The translations under genes were made by a program, and so were the position numbers. Source: Reichenbachiella faecimaris (lineage in GTDB: Bacteria; Bacteroidota; Bacteroidia; Cytophagales; Cyclobacteriaceae). From it: a stretch of 64,000 nt of DNA. The notes under the pieces were generated by a model. That model did not search any database. It was not told the DNA's origin and saw only the letters and a program-made list of their open reading frames with translations. Each line of letters begins with the position of its first letter. The stretch's first letter is position 1. The stretch lies in NCBI RefSeq assembly GCF_900176375.1, contig NZ_FWYF01000002.1, forward strand, positions 1,028,161 through 1,092,160. Reading direction: 5' to 3'. Shown here piece by piece: positions 33,142 to 41,057 of this stretch.

Positions 33142-34833
33142 ATGTATAGACAATTTCGAAAACATATCACCTCTTGCTGCCTCGTACTTGGGATGTTGGG
33201 AAACTTATTTGCTCAGACAGCGGATTCCATTTCACAGGTTGTTGTCTTCGTAGGGATCGATGACAAGTATGCGCCAAAACGATCAGTGCTAGATGTAAAT
33301 GAAATAGAAGCGACAAAAAAATCGGTTATATCTGAGTTGCGACAAGATGGTTATTGGCTGGCAAGTTTTGACTCTGTTAGAATGGATTCTGATACACTTA
33401 AAGTATTTGGTTATCAGGGAAGGTCGTTTGATGATGTGGAAATTTCCATTGTTGACGCTGAGGACATGATCAATAACCTCACTCGTTTTCCAAAAATAAA
33501 GTCTAACAAAATTTCCTCACCTGAACAGATTGAGTCCGAAATAGAACGACTTTTAGATTACCTTGAAATGAATGGTTATCCGTTTGCTACTTTTTTTATG
33601 GACTCATCGTCCATGATTGATGATAAATTATGGGTTCAGCTTAGACTGGATATAGGTTCAAAAATCACTTATGACAGTTTGGTCGTCAATCCAGCTGGAT
33701 TGGTCAAGCCTGTTTTTCTGAGTAAGTATCTTGGACTGGATTTTGGTGAAAATTACGACGAAAGAGACTTAGCTCAAGTAGAAGACAAAATTCAACACCT
33801 GCCCTTCCTATCCCTGGAAAAAGTTAGTACCTCATTTCAGCTAAAAAAGGCGAGGGTAGAAATGGACTTAATCCACAGAAAGGTAAATTATTTTGATGGT
33901 ATACTTGGCTTAGTGCCAGGGCAAGATGGTGAGGGTGTAGAGGTGACGGGAGAGTTGGATTTGAGTATCAGTAATTTATTTCAATCTGGAAAAAAGGTTG
34001 AAGTGAATTGGAAAAAACTTGAACCAGGTGCTCAGCAATTACACGCTGCGTACTTGCACCCCATATTGCTTGGGTCTCCTCTGGATTTTTACTTTTCGCT
34101 GGATCAAATCAGGCAGGATACCATTTACTCTAATAGATCTCTACAATTCGCTTTTGATTATCGCCCATCAAGAAGCGTAAGTATGCGCATGAGTTATGAA
34201 AATCTGTTGGGAAATGAGTTAGACGATCGATCAGGAGCTAGTGGAGATTTTGATATTGACTATTACGGACTCTCTATTGATTGGTACAAGCTGGATCAAC
34301 TCTATAATCCTAAAAGCGGCTTTCAAACTCAGTGGAGCATAAATATTGGGAAAAAGTCCGTAACTAATACAGGCACTCCTATTCCTGAATCAACACAGTA
34401 TAGATTACGAGCAACTTTAGAATATTATAAAAAAATCTCTGCTCGATCTGTACTTTATTTGGCTTCTAAAAATGGAGTCATATTTAATGATTATCTATAT
34501 CTGAATGATTTATTTCGACTGGGGGGATTAAAGACCATAAGAGGCTTTAATGAGCTAGAGTTTTTCGCATCTAGATATGCCCTGATTAATTTGGAATGGA
34601 GGTATTATGTAGATACTAATTCTTATTTGGTTGCTTTTTATGATCAATCATTTCTTTCTTATGAGATATTGAGTGGGTCTTTTTCAGATCAGCCTTCTGG
34701 GCTTGGTGCTGGTATGCAATTCAATACTGACCAGGGTAATTTTAAAATACTTTATGGATTAGGGAAAAGAGATGGCGCTTCCTTTTCGTTTGCCTCATCG
34801 AAAATCCATTTTGGATATACTGCTATTTTTTGA
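33142..34833 (+). CDS. BamA/TamA-like outer-membrane protein with POTRA-type repeats
   Basis: About 563 residues: a signal peptide (HITSCCLVLGMLGNLFAQ), then alpha/beta repeats of POTRA character (residues about 30-270, for example QIESEIERLLDYLEMNGYPF), then a C-terminal 16-strand-like barrel with FRLGGLKTIRGFNELEFF, which matches the surface-antigen (D15) VRGF motif, and a final strand ending HFGYTAIF. This places it in the Omp85 superfamily. An in-frame upstream opening to 33010 runs over hemW and is not needed. It may insert or translocate an outer-membrane client; the client is unknown. It is not the main BamA, which would be longer. Confidence 0.8.
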   Translation: MYRQFRKHITSCCLVLGMLGNLFAQTADSISQVVVFVGIDDKYAPKRSVLDVNEIEATKKSVISELRQDGYWLASFDSVRMDSDTLKVFGYQGRSFDDVEISIVDAEDMINNLTRFPKIKSNKISSPEQIESEIERLLDYLEMNGYPFATFFMDSSSMIDDKLWVQLRLDIGSKITYDSLVVNPAGLVKPVFLSKYLGLDFGENYDERDLAQVEDKIQHLPFLSLEKVSTSFQLKKARVEMDLIHRKVNYFDGILGLVPGQDGEGVEVTGELDLSISNLFQSGKKVEVNWKKLEPGAQQLHAAYLHPILLGSPLDFYFSLDQIRQDTIYSNRSLQFAFDYRPSRSVSMRMSYENLLGNELDDRSGASGDFDIDYYGLSIDWYKLDQLYNPKSGFQTQWSINIGKKSVTNTGTPIPESTQYRLRATLEYYKKISARSVLYLASKNGVIFNDYLYLNDLFRLGGLKTIRGFNELEFFASRYALINLEWRYYVDTNSYLVAFYDQSFLSYEILSGSFSDQPSGLGAGMQFNTDQGNFKILYGLGKRDGASFSFASSKIHFGYTAIF

Positions 34834-34880
34834 AAAGGTATTGACTTTTGACTTACTTTGAGTCAAATACTCACTAACTC

Positions 34881-35906
34881 ATGATCGAATCCATTCTGAT
34901 ATTTTTCTGGGCGCTACTTATTTCTATGTTTTCTATCCCTACCATTATTAGTGTAGCGCACAGTAAGCGCATATTGGACGAGCCAGATTTTAGAAAATTC
35001 CATGATATTAACACCCCTCGACTAGGCGGGTTAGCCATTTTTGCTGGCTTTATGACTGGAGTAGCCATATTTGGTCAAATGTCTCTCGGTATTCAGCAAT
35101 TACTTGCAGGCAGTTTGATTATTTTCTTTGTAGGTGTCAAAGATGATATCAATGGCGTGTCCGTGTTCAAGAAATTTTTCGTCCAGGTACTGGCCGCAGG
35201 AATTGTTCTTTTTTATGCAGACATTAGAATTTCCAGTTTTCAAGGTTTTTTGGGCATCTACGATTTGGATGTAGGGATGAGTTATGCATTTAGTTTTTTG
35301 GTTATTCTCTGTATTACAAATGCGGTTAATCTCATTGACGGAGTAGATGGATTAGCAGGTTCCATTGTGGTTGTTATATGTACGACATTCGGAACATTTT
35401 TTTATCTATATGGAGAGGCTAGCTACGCCTATGTATGCTTTGCCCTTACGGGCGCTATGGTCGGATTCTTAAGATACAATTTACTCAATGCCAGAGTTTT
35501 TATGGGAGATACTGGAGCTTTGGTGAGTGGGTTTATTATATCCATTTTGGCCATTCACTTTATAGAAATGGATAAAGTTGCTTCTGCACCAGCCCTTGCA
35601 ATCAGTATTCTTTTTATCCCAATATTTGATACGATTCGAGTCTTCACTATAAGAGTTTATCGAGGAGTTTCTCCCTTTATGCCAGATAGAAATCATGTCC
35701 ATCACTACCTGTGCGACCTTGGCCTCACTCATTTGCAGGTAGTCGTGACGTTGTCTGTAGTCAACATAGCTGTAATTTCATTTGCAATTTTCTTTGCTCA
35801 CCTGGGCAATTCAATCTTGCTCGTCATTATTGGCCTCTTCGCTGTTATGAGCAGCGTGCTTTTGGAAGTACTTATCAAAAAAAGAAGAAGGCAAGTAAAT
35901 GTGTAA
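34881..35906 (+). CDS. MraY/WecA-family undecaprenyl-phosphate glycosyl-1-phosphate transferase
   Basis: A 341-residue protein with about ten membrane segments. The active-site signatures are TPRLGGLAIF, GVKDDINGVS (Mg-binding DD), NAVNLIDGVDGLAGS and RVFMGDTGAL, with HVHHYL as the cytoplasmic His loop. The HVHHYL form and lack of MraY-specific loops favour the WecA/TagO side, which starts O-antigen, capsule or teichoic-like polymers on undecaprenyl phosphate. Its last bases overlap the next gene by 8 bases, so the two are co-translated. Confidence 0.93.
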   Translation: MIESILIFFWALLISMFSIPTIISVAHSKRILDEPDFRKFHDINTPRLGGLAIFAGFMTGVAIFGQMSLGIQQLLAGSLIIFFVGVKDDINGVSVFKKFFVQVLAAGIVLFYADIRISSFQGFLGIYDLDVGMSYAFSFLVILCITNAVNLIDGVDGLAGSIVVVICTTFGTFFYLYGEASYAYVCFALTGAMVGFLRYNLLNARVFMGDTGALVSGFIISILAIHFIEMDKVASAPALAISILFIPIFDTIRVFTIRVYRGVSPFMPDRNHVHHYLCDLGLTHLQVVVTLSVVNIAVISFAIFFAHLGNSILLVIIGLFAVMSSVLLEVLIKKRRRQVNV

Positions 35907-37020
35907 GTGGGCAAGCTGGTTTATCTGTTCAATTAGCTTGTTGCTAGTTTATGACGCTAGAGCACTAGACACGGAGCTGAAAAATTTGCGTTGGGATTGG
36001 GAAGTTTACAATGAAAAGACTGGACATTATGAGCCGTATTTTAAACAGAACAAGTCAAAAGCTATTCGTTTTAAATTAGACCTTAACAAATTTCAATCGT
36101 CCTATTTGAAGCTTGCCCTTTCGGAAAATTATTTCGTTCGAATTGATGGAGAACTAGTCTTTGCCAATCTTGAAAAAACCACGCATTTTTGGGGTTTGGA
36201 TAGCCTCAAGGATGTATTTGAAAAAGATCGATTGTTCATCACACTTTATAGCGCTGAATTTAATGAGCCTCTGGTAGGCACTTCAATTGTTAGCATCCAA
36301 GCAGAAGATTCTATTTCCACTAATGAGAGCGTTTTTTTGCAAAAAAGAACCAATGGACAATTAGATAAGTTTATCATTATTTCGATTGTGACCTTATCCT
36401 TAATTGCGCTTTTTAGAGCATTTAATTTTAGATTGTTCCGAGAATATTTTTCGTTCGGAAAATCCTTACAGCTTCGTCAGAATTTTGACTTAATTATTGC
36501 TCATGCGCCATTATCCTGGCCTAATCTGGCGTTTATGCTATTTTATGCCATTTTAGTTGGAAACACAGTCATGAACATTGGTCTATTTCAGACCGAATCG
36601 ACTTTCGAAATCCCCATGGACTTATTGCAAGTAGGTAGTATTTCTGTTGGAATTATGGTTTGTATTATCTGTTTCGTGTTCATGTTGGGAAAGCTACTTT
36701 TAATAACCCTTGGCACTGAACTTTTTAAAATCAATAAGGTGAGGGTTGTGCATTTCTTTGCCTATTTCAGGCTGTCATTAATTATGGCTTTGATTATGTT
36801 TTCATTGAGCCTTATTAATGGAATTTTTGGGGGAGTGATTGTCAATGAATATTGGAAATTATTACAACTTATTATCGTATTGGCTTGGACAGGACGTCTT
36901 GTTCTTATGTTTTTTGTTTTAAATAAGATTTATACGTTTAGAAAACTTCATTTATTTTCATACCTTTGCAGTTCAGAATTGATCCCACTGTTACTATTCT
37001 TTAAGATTTTCTTAAAATAG
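35899..37020 (+). CDS. DUF4271-type membrane protein
   Basis: A 373-residue protein with an N-terminal signal peptide (SWFICSISLLLVYDARA), a soluble periplasmic part (about 25-145), and six or so membrane segments in the C-terminal half (FIIISIVTLSLIALF to ELIPLLLFFKIFL). This resembles DUF4271, a Bacteroidota family that I recall lying next to hemD and gliding genes. The ATG overlaps the previous gene by 8 bases; hemD begins 32 bases later. The conserved linkage suggests a role in envelope or gliding functions, but nothing direct is known. Confidence 0.75.
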   Translation: MCKWASWFICSISLLLVYDARALDTELKNLRWDWEVYNEKTGHYEPYFKQNKSKAIRFKLDLNKFQSSYLKLALSENYFVRIDGELVFANLEKTTHFWGLDSLKDVFEKDRLFITLYSAEFNEPLVGTSIVSIQAEDSISTNESVFLQKRTNGQLDKFIIISIVTLSLIALFRAFNFRLFREYFSFGKSLQLRQNFDLIIAHAPLSWPNLAFMLFYAILVGNTVMNIGLFQTESTFEIPMDLLQVGSISVGIMVCIICFVFMLGKLLLITLGTELFKINKVRVVHFFAYFRLSLIMALIMFSLSLINGIFGGVIVNEYWKLLQLIIVLAWTGRLVLMFFVLNKIYTFRKLHLFSYLCSSELIPLLLFFKIFLK

Positions 37021-37052
37021 TTACATAATAGTTTTCAAATAGGTCCATTGGA

Positions 37053-37838
37053 ATGAGTGAAGAATTATTGATTGAAGACAAAGCTAGGCTAAAGAAAGTA
37101 TCAAGCATTTTGGTTTCTCAGCCAAAGCCAACAGGTGACAAGTCACCTTATTTTGATCTCGCAGAAAAGTATAATATTAAAATTGACTTCAGACCCTTTA
37201 TCCAAATCGATCCGGTCGATATTAAAGAGTTTAGAGCTCAGAAAATAGATATTTTGAAACATTCGGCTGTAATTTTTACAAGTCGAAACGCTGTTGACCA
37301 CTTTTTCAGATTGGCTGCTGAAAGCAAAGTTGAAATTCCGTCAGACATGAAATATTTCTGTATTTCTGAGCAAACGGCTAACTACCTTCAGAAGTACATT
37401 GTTATCCGCAAGAGGAAAATATTTACTGGATCGAGGACAGCAACGGAATTACTTGAAGTGTTGAAAAAACACAAAAACGAGAAGTATATTTTTCCTTGTT
37501 CTAATATCAGAAAAAATGACATTCCTGATTTTCTGAACGAAAATGGGTTTGATTGTACTGAAGCTATAATTTATAAAACTGTAGCCAGCGATTTATCTGA
37601 TTTGGCAGATGTTAATTATGATATCATTGCTTTTTTCAGTCCATCAGGAATTAACTCATTGATGGTTAATTTTCCAGATTTCGAGCAAAAGAAAACAAGA
37701 ATCGCTGCTTTTGGCCCCACAACAGCCCAGGCGGTAAGAGATGCAGACTTAATTCTGGATATTCAAGCGCCTTTGCCAAATGCCCCATCAATGACTGGTG
37801 CTTTGGAACTGTACATCAAGAAGGCCAATAATATTTAG
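37053..37838 (+). CDS. hemD: Uroporphyrinogen-III synthase
   Basis: A 261-residue protein of the HemD family, which is variable in sequence. Recognisable parts are SSILVSQPKPTGDKSPYFDLA at the start, IFTSRNAVDHFFRLA in domain 1, YIFPCSNIRKNDIPDFLNENG with EAIIYKTV in the linker, and IAFFSPSGINSLMVNF with IAAFGPTTAQAV in domain 2. It closes hydroxymethylbilane to uroporphyrinogen III for heme and siroheme. No other heme-synthesis gene is beside it; it sits between a DUF4271 gene and porP, an arrangement common in gliding Bacteroidota. Confidence 0.88.
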   Translation: MSEELLIEDKARLKKVSSILVSQPKPTGDKSPYFDLAEKYNIKIDFRPFIQIDPVDIKEFRAQKIDILKHSAVIFTSRNAVDHFFRLAAESKVEIPSDMKYFCISEQTANYLQKYIVIRKRKIFTGSRTATELLEVLKKHKNEKYIFPCSNIRKNDIPDFLNENGFDCTEAIIYKTVASDLSDLADVNYDIIAFFSPSGINSLMVNFPDFEQKKTRIAAFGPTTAQAVRDADLILDIQAPLPNAPSMTGALELYIKKANNI

Positions 37839-37901
37839 AATTCACCAAATAGTGACAGCCTAGGTAAGGGTATTTTCAATTTTTGATTATTATTACATAA
37901 C

Positions 37902-37920
37902 ACGTTGTTTGTTACAACGT
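37902..37920. promoter_or_regulatory. Inverted repeat upstream of porP/sprF
   Basis: ACGTTGT (37902-37908) and ACAACGT (37914-37920) form a perfect 7-bp inverted repeat with a 5-base spacer, 20 bases before the ATG at 37941. It could be an operator or an RNA hairpin in the leader that sits close to the ribosome site. Confidence 0.45.
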
Positions 37921-37940
37921 AATGTAATTGTAAAACCCCT

Positions 37941-38906
37941 ATGAGGAGAATCATCACTATCATTGTTGTACTGATTGCGTTTGGCTATAAATCCAATGCG
38001 CAACAGGATCCTCATTTTACTCAGTACATGCTTAATAAATCTTATTGGAGCCCTGCGCTAACTGCACTGGATGGAAAAGGTAGTGTTAGTGTATTGAGTA
38101 GAGCCCAATGGCTGGGCTATGAGCCCACATTTGAGCAAGATGGAGGAGCGCCATCTACACAGTTCCTGAATTTTTCCACACCAATTACGCTCAAAAAAAT
38201 ACCATTAGGTATAGGTATGAATGTAGTTTATGACAAACTAGGTGCATTGAGCAATGTTGGGACACAGATTTCGATAGCATATCATAAGAGCTTAAACAGA
38301 GGAGTGCTAAGTCTTGGTATAAGGCCAGAATTTATGAATCAAACTTTGGATGGCACAAGATTGAGGACTGTCGTGCCAGATCCTGCCATACCAAATACAA
38401 GGGAATCTCAATCTGTTTTTGACTTGGCATTGGGCATCAGCTACTCAACTGATAATTATATAATAGCAGGCGGGGTGAATCATCTATTAAGACCTGAAAT
38501 GAATTATGGGCTGGACGGTTCAAGTTTGGTAGATAACAAAACAAGTATAGTATATAATCTCTATGGAGAATACAATTACAGACTGACCTACAATATTGAT
38601 TTGACGCCATCACTTTTGGTCACCTCAGATTTGAATACCTATTCAATAGATCTTAGCGCAATGGCCACTTATAACAAAAAAGTATGGGCTGGATTGAGCT
38701 ATCGAAACAATGAAGCCATGGCGTTATTGATGGGTTATTCTTTCTTGGACAATAATCAGTTGAAGGCTGGATACTCTTTTGATTATGTAATCAAAGAGCA
38801 ATCTGCTAAACAACCAACCTCTCACGAAATATTCATACGTTATGATCTCCCGTCTATTTCTACTGGAGCCAAAAAGATTATAAGAACCCCAAGATTTCGC
38901 TATTAA
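37941..38906 (+). CDS. porP: Type IX secretion system outer-membrane protein, PorP/SprF family
   Basis: A 321-residue protein with a signal peptide (ITIIVVLIAFGYKSNAQ) immediately followed by QDPHFTQYMLNKSYWSPAL, the defining N-terminus of the PorP/SprF family. The rest is a beta-barrel with Gly-rich strands (PLGIGMNVVYDKLGALSNVG, KAGYSFDYVI). Such proteins sit in the outer membrane, contact the PorE/GldK layer and help anchor T9SS cargo such as SprB. It directly precedes gldK in the canonical order. Several paralogues usually exist in one genome. Confidence 0.92.
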   Translation: MRRIITIIVVLIAFGYKSNAQQDPHFTQYMLNKSYWSPALTALDGKGSVSVLSRAQWLGYEPTFEQDGGAPSTQFLNFSTPITLKKIPLGIGMNVVYDKLGALSNVGTQISIAYHKSLNRGVLSLGIRPEFMNQTLDGTRLRTVVPDPAIPNTRESQSVFDLALGISYSTDNYIIAGGVNHLLRPEMNYGLDGSSLVDNKTSIVYNLYGEYNYRLTYNIDLTPSLLVTSDLNTYSIDLSAMATYNKKVWAGLSYRNNEAMALLMGYSFLDNNQLKAGYSFDYVIKEQSAKQPTSHEIFIRYDLPSISTGAKKIIRTPRFRY

Positions 38907-38980
38907 ATAAGCAATTAGTTGGTTGGAAATGGTTGTAAAACAAGCGCTTTTCTTATTTTAGCAGCGTGTTATAATTTTTG

Positions 38981-39003
38981 TTCAAGATTTAATGTATCTT
39001 GAA
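38981..39003. promoter_or_regulatory. Inverted repeat in the porP-gldK gap
   Basis: TTCAAGAT (38981-38988) and ATCTTGAA (38996-39003) pair perfectly over 8 bp with a 7-base spacer, about 90 bases before the gldK ATG. The 186-base gap otherwise is AT-rich with no exact TAnnTTTG element. Candidate operator or RNA hairpin. Confidence 0.4.
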
Positions 39004-39092
39004 TTGTAAAGATTATATTTATGGTTTAAACCGTGCAATATATTTTGTGTATACTTGTTATGTTAAAGTATGAATGTTATAAAAATTGTGTT

Positions 39093-40148
39093 ATGAATAA
39101 ATTTAGTGTAAGCCGAATTTTTTCGTTTCTTTTCCTATTCATTATCCTTATTGGTACCCAGAGCTGTAGCCTTCTCAATATTTTTGGGGGGAAAGGTGAA
39201 GCAATGGATAGCAATGGAGAGTTGATAGGTGCACAGGGACGTGAAGGTTGGGAAATGACTCGGCCTTTTGGTATGGTAGCAATTCCTCCGGGAACCTTCC
39301 ACATGGGGCAGGCGGATGAAGATGTAGCTGCTACTCAGATCAACTACAACAAACAGGTGACTATCGGGCCATTTTACATGGACGATACGGAAATTACAAA
39401 TAATGAATACCGACAATTTGTTGAGGATATTACGGAAGGATCAGAAACAGATCTTCCAGAAGGATTTGTGGTTGAGGATTTGGTTCCAGACTCTACTGTT
39501 TGGGTAAGAGACTTTACGCACCACATGGGAGATCCAATGATGGTGTACTATTGGTCACATCCAGCGTTTGATAACTACCCTGTAGTCGGGGTGGATTGGG
39601 AAGCTGCCAAATACTTCTGCAAGTGGAGAACAGATCATTTGAATAACTTTAGAGCCGATCGTGGACTTTTCCCAATGCCAAATTTCAGATTGCCTTCTGA
39701 GGCTGAGTGGGAATATGCTGCCAGAGGAGGACGGGATATGAACAAATATCCATGGGGTAGCCCCTATATCAGAAATAAGAAAGGATGTCTTTTGGCAAAC
39801 TTTAAGCCTGGTAGAGGTAACTACTTTGATGATGGTTTTGCATACACTTCACCAGTCGGAACATTCTTTGCCAATGACTATGGGTTGTATGAAATGTCAG
39901 GGAATGTAGCTGAGTGGGTGGAAGATGCTTTCAACCCTTCTGCTATGCCTTTAGTATGGGATTTGAACCCAACTTATTTTGACGAGGATGAACCCAAAAA
40001 AGTTATTAGAGGGGGATCTTGGAAAGACATTGCCTATTACCTGGAAACAGGAACCAAAACTTACGAATTTAAAGATTCAACAAGAGCGTCTATCGGTTTT
40101 AGATGTGCCATGACCCATTTGGGAAGATCTGGAGGAAATGAATTTTAA
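39093..40148 (+). CDS. gldK: GldK, gliding motility/T9SS ring lipoprotein
   Basis: About 351 residues with a lipoprotein signal (FLFLFIILIGTQSC). The bulk is a formylglycine-generating-enzyme-like (sulfatase-modifying factor) domain: MVAIPPGTFHMGQADED, MDDTEITNNEYRQFV, PVVGVDWEAAKYFCKWR, NFRLPSEAEWEYAARGG, VIRGGSWKD and SIGFRCAM. It lacks enzyme activity in T9SS and forms the periplasmic ring with GldN under the outer membrane. An in-frame extension to 39033 has no lipoprotein signal at the right place, so I start at 39093. First gene of gldKLMN. Confidence 0.95.
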   Translation: MNKFSVSRIFSFLFLFIILIGTQSCSLLNIFGGKGEAMDSNGELIGAQGREGWEMTRPFGMVAIPPGTFHMGQADEDVAATQINYNKQVTIGPFYMDDTEITNNEYRQFVEDITEGSETDLPEGFVVEDLVPDSTVWVRDFTHHMGDPMMVYYWSHPAFDNYPVVGVDWEAAKYFCKWRTDHLNNFRADRGLFPMPNFRLPSEAEWEYAARGGRDMNKYPWGSPYIRNKKGCLLANFKPGRGNYFDDGFAYTSPVGTFFANDYGLYEMSGNVAEWVEDAFNPSAMPLVWDLNPTYFDEDEPKKVIRGGSWKDIAYYLETGTKTYEFKDSTRASIGFRCAMTHLGRSGGNEF

Positions 40149-40188
40149 TTATTAAAACTGTATTAAATAACCTAAAATATTAAATAAT

Positions 40189-41022
40189 ATGAGTGCGAAA
40201 AAAGGTGGATTTAAAGAGCTTTTGTTTTCAACAATAATGCCTAAGGTATATGGTATTGGAGCTGCTGTAGTAATTGTTGGTGCCATGTTTAAAATTCTTC
40301 ACTTGCCAGGTGCTAGTGAAATGCTTACCATTGGGTTGAGTACTGAGGCCGTGATATTTTTCTTAAGTGCGTTTGAACCAAAACACGCAGAAACAGATTG
40401 GTCAAAAGTTTATCCAGAACTTGCAGATGATTATGATGGCCCTAAAGCACAACCACGTGCGGCTGTACCTGCTGCTACAGGAGGGGTTTCTCAGCAAATG
40501 GATAATATGCTAGCAGAAGCTAAGGTTGGCCCAGATTTGATTAAAAGTTTAGGAGATGGCATGCGCAACATGGCTGATTCTGCCAAGAAAATGTCAAGCT
40601 TAGGGGATGCTTCTGTAGCGACCAGTGAGTACGCAAATAATGTAAAAAATGCATCTAAGTCACTCATAGAAATGAACAAGTCTTATGCTTCAACTGCCAC
40701 TTCAATGGCCGATATGGCAAATGCTTCAAAAGATGCTTCTGAGTACCACTCGCAAGTAAAAAACGTTACCAAGAATTTAGGAGCACTCAATGCAGTATAT
40801 GAAATGGAGCTTCAAGACGCAAACAGTCATGTGAAAGCGATGAACAAGTTCTATTCAAATGTAACTTCTGCAATGGAAGGTATGGCTGAAGCAGCTAAGG
40901 ACACTGAAAAATTCAGATCAGGAATGACAAGTTTGAATACCAACATTACTTCATTAAACAAAATTTATGGAAGCATGTTGGCGGCTATGAGAGGTGGGGG
41001 AGATACTTCATCAGCTAAATAA
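40189..41022 (+). CDS. gldL: GldL, T9SS/gliding motor inner-membrane protein
   Basis: A 277-residue protein. Two membrane helices near the N-terminus (about residues 15-33 and 45-62), with Glu53 in LSTEAVIFFL as the likely proton-path carboxylate, form with GldM the proton-driven motor. The cytoplasmic C-terminal two thirds are helical and show internal repetition: SEYANNVKNASKSL and SEYHSQVKNVTKNL are aligned copies, and EKFRSGMTSLNTNITSL a looser third. An Ala/Pro stretch (KAQPRAAVPAATGG) links the two parts. It lies 40 bases after gldK and 35 before gldM. Confidence 0.95.
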   Translation: MSAKKGGFKELLFSTIMPKVYGIGAAVVIVGAMFKILHLPGASEMLTIGLSTEAVIFFLSAFEPKHAETDWSKVYPELADDYDGPKAQPRAAVPAATGGVSQQMDNMLAEAKVGPDLIKSLGDGMRNMADSAKKMSSLGDASVATSEYANNVKNASKSLIEMNKSYASTATSMADMANASKDASEYHSQVKNVTKNLGALNAVYEMELQDANSHVKAMNKFYSNVTSAMEGMAEAAKDTEKFRSGMTSLNTNITSLNKIYGSMLAAMRGGGDTSSAK

Positions 41023-41057
41023 GTTAAATAATTTTTTAACCTTAAAAAGCGAAAATT

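Noticed and set aside
39033-39092. Upstream extension of gldK
   Set aside because: A 20-residue extension would bury the lipoprotein signal; the ATG at 39093 fits GldK.
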